A DNA stretch of 64,000 nucleotides from NCBI GenBank assembly GCA_037176725.1, contig JAZBRS010000050.1, forward strand, positions 10,992,001-11,056,000, read 5' to 3'. Within the stretch, counting starts at the first letter, position 1; every line of letters starts with the position of its first letter. The notes under the pieces were generated by a model. That model did not search any database, had not been told where the DNA came from, and worked only from the letters and a program-made list of their open reading frames with translations. Source of the DNA: Posidonia oceanica. Lineage: Eukaryota > Streptophyta > Magnoliopsida > Alismatales > Posidoniaceae. Positions 57,201 through 64,000 of the stretch are shown here, piece after piece. The translations under genes were made by a program, and so were the position numbers.

Positions 57201-58488
57201 TGAGGTTGCAGGTGGTCCGAGGAAGGTCGGGAGCCAATCAGAAGCCTGTTTCGCTGCACTGTGCCCGATTTGCAAATTTTGGGTCTCTCTAGGAATTTGG
57301 ACTCTTTTCCGGTGGTTGTGGCCCTCTCTATTGCTGTGAATCTCTCTCTGGGATTGGTGGAGACCTTAGGAAGGTGGAGGGAAGGTGTGTGTGTTGTGTG
57401 AGTGGCTGTAGCTATGAAAATTCTGATGGGTTGCAGTCTGGGTGTAAATGGGTTAGGTTTGCTGTGGTTCAATGTTCCAGTGAAAATGTGGGTTCTGGGG
57501 AGTATCTCGGATCGCTCTAGGTTGTGTGGTGTGTGTAATGTGAGCCGGGGGTGGTTTCTATGAAAGTTTGGAGGTTTTTATCTATGGGTGGTCATAGGAG
57601 GTGGTGTCATGGGTTGGTTCCAAAGGAGAGGAAGAAGAAGGAGGGAGAAGTGGCAGTTGTGGGTGGTTCTTGGATGAAGAGGGAAAGGAGGAGTGGGAGG
57701 TTGCAGTCGTGGGTTGGCTGTGGTGGTTAGCAGGAGGAGAGGGAGGGACAGAAGAGGAGAGAAAAAAAGAAGAAGGAAGGGTGTCATGGGTTGGCTGGGC
57801 TAAGAAGGAAAAAAGGAGAAAAAGAAAGAAAAGAAGAAGAGGGGAGGCTGGTGGGCATGGGCCGTGAGAAGAAAAAAGGAGAAAAAAAAGAAAGTGGAGG
57901 AGAGGGGAAAGAAAGGGAAGAAAAGGGGAAAGAAGGGAAGGAAGGGAGATTGGGCTGGTGGACTTGGGCTATTGGTGGGGAAAGAAGAAGAAAAAAAAGG
58001 GATAAAGAAAGAACGAGAAAGAAGGAGAAGCAAGAAGGAAAAGAAAAATGAAGAAAAGAAAAGAGAAGAAAAAAAAGGGGAAGAAAAAGGGTTAAAGGGA
58101 AAAGAAGAAAAAGAAGGCAGTGGGCTGTGGGCTTCTAGGGTTTTTAAACCTAGGTTTTAATGTGTAAGATCCTAGGGTTTTGCATGAGGTTTTAGTGAGT
58201 GGATTTTGATTGGATTTAATGGGCCTGTGTGGGCTTTGTAGTGTTTGGTTGTGGGCTTTGATTGAAGGTAGAGGAAAGGGTTTAGGGTTTTGAGTTTAAA
58301 TGGAGTAAAGAGTTTGAGTGGATTAGTTAGGGGCTTGGTGTGGTTTAAAGGTTTAATTGTGGGCTTAATTGGGCTTGGGCTTCCTAGGGTTTGGTTGTAG
58401 GTTTGGCCTAGGGTTTTGTGAGGGTTTCTAGGGTTGTGGTCCACCAGAGAAGAGCCATTAATACAAGGGTCAAAATGGGGTGTCTACA
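54246..58488 (-). repeat. 3' LTR of second large LTR element (4243 bp)
   Basis: On the minus strand it starts TGTAGACACCCCATTTTGAC at 58488 and ends GGATAGCTACA at 54246, with TGTAG/CTACA terminal inversion. It is related to the 41979-47828 LTR in the opposite orientation, sharing GGTGCCTAACACC, the GGCGACTCC motif, the GC-rich zone (56.8-57.3 kb) and about 100-base repeats around GGACTTAAATGCAA (55.6-56.75 kb). The last 114 bp are duplicated in tandem (54246-54359 and 54360-54473). The polypurine tract beside 58488 shows that this is the 3' LTR and that the element continues to the right. The K/E/G-rich open frames at 57.6-58.16 kb are low-complexity. Confidence 0.8.
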
Positions 58489-58502
58489 GATGCCCCTCCT
58501 TG
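58489..58502 (-). promoter_or_regulatory. Polypurine tract of second LTR element
   Basis: On the minus strand CAAGGAGGGGCATC directly precedes the LTR start TGTAGACACC. A purine run beside the 3' LTR is the plus-strand primer site of LTR retrotransposons. Confidence 0.65.
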
Positions 58503-60291
58503 AGCGAGATCGTGGGAAACAAGGCCGCTGCTTAGGGTTGACGAGACTGCCCACCTGACGCCGGTGAGAGCCAGATGTTGCTGTTAGCGTGAGTCATTTA
58601 TTCGGCAGATGCATCGAAAACCATGACTCGTTGCCGTAATGCGAATGCGAAATGTAGATGCAAATGCGGATGTAATGCTATGTAATGACATGCACTGAAA
58701 TGCAGAGAAAGGTGCTTTGATATATAACGTGATGCAAAAAAGAAATACAATGTGATGTTGGGCGACAAGTTGATAGCTAGTCCAAACTTGTGCAAAAGGA
58801 GGGGCACCAGACAAGACTAATGTGTTTGCCATCCGGGCAGTTAGGGCTGCTGGCCCGAAAGGGAATGAACGATACCTCAAGGCCACAAAAATGATGCCCC
58901 TGGTATCTGGAAACGATACTAGGCGACGGCAGAAGCGCTCCTGGCATCGAAAGGAAGGTTAGATAGTTATGATGGGTGTCAACCGAGCAGTTAGGGCTGC
59001 TAGCCCTAAAGGGAAAAAAGATAGCTTGTCCTCGCCCGAGGAAGCAAGCAAATGGCTAGAGTCGCGTGGAATAAAAAGGGGCAAAATTCCTACGCGAAAG
59101 AAAGGGGGGGCATCTTTTCTGCTGAGAAGGCAAGCAAGAAAAGGGGCACACAATAAATGATAGGTTTCGGACCCCTCTATTGTGAAAAGGGCCAGGTATG
59201 ATAAGTACAAAACTTATCAGCCGGAGAAAGCCAAGAATGATAAGTACAAGCATTATCAAACCGAAGGAAGCTAGGAATGATAAGTACAAGCCTTATCAAA
59301 CCGGAGGAAGCCTGGAATGATAAGTACAAGCCTTATCAAACCGGAGGAAGCCAGGAATGATAAGTACAAACCTTATCAACCGAAGGAAGCCAGGAATGAT
59401 AAGTACAAGCCTTATCAGACCGGAGGAAGCCAGGAATGATAAGTACAAGCCTTATCAAATCGGAGGAAGCCAGGCATGATAAGTACAAGCCTTATCAACC
59501 AGAGGAGCCAAGAATAATAAGTACAAGCCTTATCAAACCGGAGAGAAAGCTGAGAGTTGATAGGTTTCGGACCCACCGACTGCAAAGGAAGAACTGATAA
59601 GTTTCTGACTTATTGATCGCAAAGATAGAACTGATAAGTTTCGGACTTATCGACCGCAAAGGGTTGAAATGTGATAAGTTTCAGACTTATCGATCGTAAA
59701 GGAGGGTAGGGGCACCAAAATCCGAAGGCGGAGCAAAAAAACGGATGGGCCTGCGATAGTTAGGCATGTCAGCCCAGATGTAGTTAGAGGTGTGATACCA
59801 CGGGACAGCAAAAGAAAGATGCCCCTGGTATCAAAAAGCAATGGACATAGACAAAATTGACGTGTTTGCCAAACGAGTAGTTAGGGTTACCAGCTCGGAT
59901 GCAGGTCCGGCTGAAAGTGCTCGGTGGCTTCACTTGATGTAGTTCTGGCATTGATCTACAAAGATTCTGGCATCTGGACGGATTGCAGTAGCTTTTTGCA
60001 ATTTTCTTTGTACTAAGGATGTTGGCAGTTGCTTCTGATTCTGCGAGCTATTAGGGCCTGATGGCGCCCTCCTCGTGGTTTCGAGGGGTTCGATGTGTGA
60101 ATTTAATGCAGTATTCTGAAGGCATGGTTGTGCGAGATCATGCATGCATCAAGTTATGGAAGGTAAACTCAATACAGAAGCAAATGGCACAACAAACATT
60201 TTCATTAATTCAAGTCTTGCTTACACGCCCATAATCAGGTGGGACAAACAACAGCAGAATTTAAACAGGATGCAAAACCAGTGCAAGTGCC
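58503..60291. repeat. Noncoding internal region with diverged repeats and hairpin minisatellite
   Basis: No gene seen. A phrase like TTTGCCNNNCGNGCAGTTAGGG recurs near 58825, 58975, 59750 and 59865, and GATGCCCCTGGTATC near 58892 and 59818. At 59195-59540 there are about nine copies of a 40-base unit holding GATAAGTACAAGCCTTATC, each able to form a hairpin (GATAAG/CTTATC). At 59545-59700 a related variant, TGATAAGTTTCGGACTTATC, repeats three or four times. The stretch 59930-60291 is plain and may be the 3' flank of the adjacent PMD gene. Confidence 0.7.
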
Positions 60292-61494
60292 CTAAATGAT
60301 CCGGGCCTTCTTTGACTTCCTAGTGTTAGGGAATAGAGGTGCACTAGGTGGGATCTCGTTAATGGGCCAGATGTCCTACACTTCAGTTACATATTCAGGG
60401 GAGCACCCTAAGCCTTTTACAGCTACAACGTCTATTGATTGCACTCCACGGTGCATGAGGTTGGCTAATTCCGTTGTAGCAGCAGTTGAAATGAGAGGAT
60501 AGGGCTGGACAAGCTTCGACGTTGTGCCATCGACAAAGGCCCCCTGCTGGAAGCCGAATTGCCGCAAGACCCGGATAGGGTGATATTCCACACCTCCGGT
60601 GAACCCTGGCATCACAACAAGTCGCACGTCACGGGTGCTGAAGAAGACAGTGAATGGCTTAGTCGTAGATGGGATGATATGCTAGGTAACTGTATCATCT
60701 GTTAGTTTTGACAGTTTCTCATATTCTTCACGGACACTCTTGATGGTCTTGGCGTGGCTGCTACCGCAGTATGTCTCAAACGCTTGTTTCTGGGGGCGCA
60801 GAATATCTAACTCCAGACGTTTGGCCAGCCAAACCTATACCAAGGCCCCGCAGCCGTGAAAGTGGCGACAGCGGTGTGAAATACGGTCCAGCCCGCGATA
60901 AGTCTTTGCTAGGACGATTGGCGCCAGGTCGATCTATCGGGTCACCACAGCAAGTGCAATCTCAGCAACCTCAATTGCAACTGTCATACGGCCGTGAGTG
61001 AAAACCAACTCGCCTAGGAAGTGGATGACGAAGCCTCGGAGCCATAGCTCGTCTCCCAGTATGGTGCGTTTCTTGGCGACTTCATCGAAATAGTTCAAGC
61101 GGAGCATGGGCACAGGCCCGTCAATGCAGACTAGTCTCTTCTTGCAGTCCTTCATGGAGGTTCCAGTTAGCTGTTTCAAGACAATGACATAGCCAGAACA
61201 CCTCATGAACACAGCAGGCCCCTTGAGCTTGGAGAAGCTGCAGATCCGGCGTACTTCCTCCAATGTAGGTGTCAGCTCTACCTTGCCGAAGCAGAAGACA
61301 TGGTACGTTGGCTTCCAGAATATTGCAGCAGTGCATAAGAGGTGTCGGCTCACCTCAACATCGGCAGCCTTCAGCAGTTTGGGCGGGATGCCCCATAGGC
61401 TCAGCTTCTCACGGTCAGCCTCTGTGAGCTCACTGATCCAACTCCGGAGGATCTCAGAGCAATGTACCGGGGTTACCAAAGTAGGGAAACCCAT
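60292..61494 (-). pseudogene. Intronless PMD gene copy, minus strand
   Basis: From the ATG at 61494 (MGFPTLVTPVHCSEIL) a single frame of about 400 codons runs to the TAG at 60292-60294, ending KSKKARII. PMD landmarks are LWGIPPKLLKAADVEVSRHLL, FCFGKVELTPTLEEVRRIC, MLRLNYFDE, LGDELWLRGFVIHFLGELVF, MTVAIEVAEIALAVVTR, then VMPGFTGGVEYHPIRVLRQFGFQQGAF. Three in-frame TAG codons break it: 60934-60936, 60682-60684 (Trp in the other copy) and 60376-60378 (Gln in the other copy). It aligns end to end with the plus-strand copy at 62796-63944. Unlike the PMD gene at 1734-4276 it has no introns and no coiled-coil tail. Confidence 0.82.
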
Positions 61495-62795
61495 TATGCG
61501 GAAGAGAAATACAGGTAGCTAGTGTGAAGTCTTCGAGTACCTGTAATTAAAGCTGTTCATTAATCTGAGTCATACACACATATAATACTGACTGTCAGAG
61601 AAACAGATGTGCATAGCAAAGCTGATAAAATAGTTCAGATGTTATAACTATCAATCAGACCACAGAATCCAAGCACATTCAACTATGTAAAAGAAAAAGG
61701 GGGGGTTTTGCTTGCACGGGGCGAAGTTGCATAAAAGGCATTATTGTCCTGCTGTCTCTGAAGTAACTGTCATGTCTCTGATTATCGACATGCATTCCAA
61801 ACTGCTGTGTTGACAGTGATAGGCTGTTTTGAGCTTTGAAGGCGGTCAACCTGCCTTGGCAGAAGTACTGTCCCAGTGCTGAGCTGAACCTTGCAGAGCG
61901 GGGAGGAAAGAGCAAGAGGGATGATTCGAAATTAAATAAATACATGCATGCTTTATACTAAATTTCTATTGCCCTCAGCATATGGAGTGCTTTAATGCCT
62001 ACTGCAAAGGAAAGCAGTGTCTCTGACTCATCAGACTCCACATGGATTCCTAACTGCTGGTGGCACTCCGGAATGGGTGATGCTTTAAGGTGGTGATATG
62101 GTGAGGACAGGCTTCATGCCAAACTCTCGAGGACCCACACCTACTCTTTTCATTTCCGTTTTCTTTTTGCTCCCACATAGGCGTATAGATTTCTCCTATC
62201 CCTAGCTTGGAGGTAAGGGGCGGCTGGTTTGAGGTAGGGGAGTTGCCGCTAGGCAGGGGTGGCTAGGCCTTGTAGGACTTGTGGGTTCCCCAGGCATGGA
62301 CTTCGACTCCTCTCTAAGGTAAGTGGGAGGGATGGGATCATGCTGTTCGCCTCTATCTCTAGGGCTGACTTCTATCTTCGCCTTCTATCTACTTTTCTTT
62401 TGTGCCCATGCTTAGATATGTATGTTTTTAGCTCACTCTCTCTCACACCCTAGCGTTTTATCTCTCTCTAGAGGTGTAAGTCCTAGGGGGTTTGAACATT
62501 TCATTTGTCCTCACTAGATGGTGGCTTCCTCACTGGTTAAGACATCTAGGTAGTGTCAGGTGAGGTAGAGTATACTCTTTCCAGAGTAGGCAAGCATCTC
62601 CGATTTCATCACCGGGTTATGATTGCAATGCACATGACAGATACATTTTTGTTGTTTTTTTTTTCGGTAAATAAACGTGCCTAAAATGCATGAAAATGAA
62701 AGTGCATGAAAATAGAAGAAAGGGGGCTCTGCAAGGTAGCAACGGCAGGCTACTGGTAGTACTTCTTGAGGTAGCATGAGTTGACCCTGCAGGGT
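61495..62795. other. Spacer between the two inverted PMD copies
   Basis: About 1.3 kb without a supported gene. Two short diverged direct repeats around GTCTCTGANTNATC...CATTCC (about 61770-61810 and 62020-62060) are visible. Near 62140-62220 the sequence is T/C-rich. A divergent promoter for the two PMD copies would have to lie here, but I see no clear TATA element. Confidence 0.4.
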
Positions 62796-63944
62796 TGGAT
62801 TGGCAAGCTCACCCAGGATGACTGTGAAAAGCTGCGCCTCTGGGGCATACCAACTAAACTGCTGAAGGCAGCTGATGTCGAAGTAAGTTGACACCTCCTG
62901 TGCGCTGCCGCAAGATTCTGGAAGCTGGCACATCATGTCTTCCGCTTCGGAAGGACAGAACTGACACCCACACTGGAGGAGGTGCGCCGTATTTGTGGCT
63001 TCTCTCGGCTAATGGGACCGCCCATCTTCATGAGGCGTGACAAGTACATAGCGGTCCTAAGCAAGCTATCTGGGCTCTCTACTGATCGGTGCTAGCAAAG
63101 ATTGATCTACACCAGCGACCTTATGCCCATGCTGCGCCTGACTTACTTCGATGAGATTGTGGACAAGCGTGCTGAGCTCGGAGATGATCTTTGGCTTCGT
63201 GGATTTGTCACCCGATTTCTGGGCGAGCTGATATTTACACATGGCTAGATGACAGTTGCGATAGAAATTGCTGAAATCGTACTAGCTGTGGTGACTAGGT
63301 AGATAGACTTGGCACTAGTTGTCTTGGCTGAAACCTATCGCAAGCTGGACTGCATCTCTCACCACTGTCGCCACATCCACGGCTGCGGAGTGCTAGTACA
63401 GATCTGGCTGGCTGCACATTTAGAACTAGACATACTGCGCCCCCGGGGCAATGCTATCGAGACATAATGCAATAGCGGCCATGCCAGGACAATCAAGAGC
63501 GTCCCAGAAGAATACAAGAAGCTATCAGAGCTGACGGACGATACCGTAGCATGGCGCATCATTCCATCCGCGGCCGAGCCTTTCACTATCTTCTTTGACA
63601 CCTGCGATGTGCGACTTGTTGTGCTGCCAGGATTCACCGGAGGTGTGGAGTATCATCCCGTCCGGGTCATGCGGCAGCTCGGCCTCCAGCAGGGCGCCTT
63701 CATAGACAGCACCGCCCCCAGGCTCCTCCAGGCATATCCTCTTGGCTCAACATCTGCTACAACTGAGCTAGCTGATCTGATGCAGCATGGAGTGCGGTCT
63801 ACAGACAGAGCATCCACGCAAGGCTCGGGATGCACTCTTGAATACCTGACAGAGGTGCAGGCGCTCTGGCCCATCAGTGAGATACCTCCTGGCGCTCCCC
63901 TGTTCTTCGACTCCAGAAAGTCAAAGAAAGCCCGAATCGACTAG
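62796..63944 (+). pseudogene. Intronless PMD gene copy, plus strand
   Basis: The recognisable frame starts at WIGKLTQDDCEKLRLWGIP (62796), without a clear start codon, and ends at the TAG 63942-63944 after SKKARID. It matches the minus-strand copy along its length, including ELTPTLEEVRRICGF, MLRLTYFDEIVDKR, LGDDLWLRGFVTRFLGEL and LPGFTGGVEYHPVRVMRQLGLQQGAF. Five in-frame stops are present: TGA 62889-62891, TAG 63093-63095, TAG 63246-63248, TAG 63300-63302 and TAA 63465-63467. The stop at 63300-63302 is at the same alignment position as the TAG at 60934-60936 in the other copy. The last third (63609-63944) is open. It lies antisense to the adjacent minus-strand LTR element. Confidence 0.82.
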
Positions 63945-64000
63945 GGTATCTGTGTAGCTGTCTGCTTGTTTAGTTCTTATGCTGTATCTTTTGGCCTGCC

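Larger units (their letters stand above)
54246..64000 (-). mobile_element. Second large LTR element (probably Tat/Ogre-like), right end outside window
   Basis: The 3' LTR is followed, moving right, by a polypurine tract, about 1.8 kb of noncoding repeats, and then an inverted pair of PMD genes. No gag or pol is in the window; they would be expected further right. Tat-lineage affinity is inferred from LTR size, PMD content near the 3' LTR, and analogy with the element at 1-16692. Whether 60-64 kb belongs to the same element is not proven. Confidence 0.55.

Noticed and set aside
57601..58160. Gly/Lys/Glu-rich plus-strand frames that could look like a nuclear protein
   Set aside because: Purine-only tract in the LTR. 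The frames are simple-sequence artefacts.
59195..59540. CRISPR-like regular repeat
   Set aside because: Units are contiguous 40-base tandem copies without unique spacers, in a plant LTR element.

Overview
This window is repeat-dominated nuclear DNA of a flowering plant, probably a eudicot. I see no intact single-copy host gene, tRNA, rRNA or CRISPR array. The plant assignment rests on a Ty3/gypsy element with two RNase H domains, several plant mobile domain (PMD) genes, and L1-type LINEs that carry a C-terminal RNase H. The lineage names come from protein motifs read by eye; no database search was run.

Layout. (1) 1-16692: most of a Tat-lineage Ty3/gypsy retrotransposon on the minus strand. 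Its 5' LTR is at 15155-16692, followed leftward by gag, two tandem aspartic-protease-like domains, RT-RNase H, a second archaeal-type RNase H and integrase, ending at 5756. Beyond integrase, on the opposite strand, lies a multi-exon PMD gene (1734-4276). The 3' LTR is off the left edge. The element is dead: it has in-frame stops, frameshifts, a lost RT catalytic Asp and a lost integrase catalytic Glu. (2) 16693-54245: a higher-order tandem array of period about 3.65 kb. Each period is one A unit (about 2.15 kb) plus a B block (about 1.48 kb, two and three-quarter monomers of about 540 bp). (3) Three later insertions sit inside that array: two related L1-type LINEs (22145-28344 and 30020-36255, both minus strand) at the same motif of the B monomer, and a 5.85-kb LTR (41979-47828) inside an A unit, flanked by a 5-bp target duplication. 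(4) 54246-64000: a second minus-strand LTR element that truncates the last A unit. It has a 4.24-kb 3' LTR (54246-58488), a polypurine tract, tandem repeats, and then two intronless PMD genes facing away from each other (60292-61494 minus, 62796-63944 plus). It runs off the right edge.

How the parts relate. The window reads as a satellite-like array invaded successively by LINEs and large LTR elements. PMD coding sequence occurs in both large LTR elements on the side nearer the 3' LTR. This fits the known occurrence of extra, often antisense, ORFs between integrase and the 3' LTR in Tat-lineage elements. The most unusual features are the duplicated protease domain, the inverted PMD pair sharing an in-frame amber codon, the A/B higher-order repeat with LTR-like A ends, and the repeated LINE targeting of one satellite motif. 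Every protein-coding unit is degraded, and most nonsense changes fit C-to-T decay of methylated cytosine.
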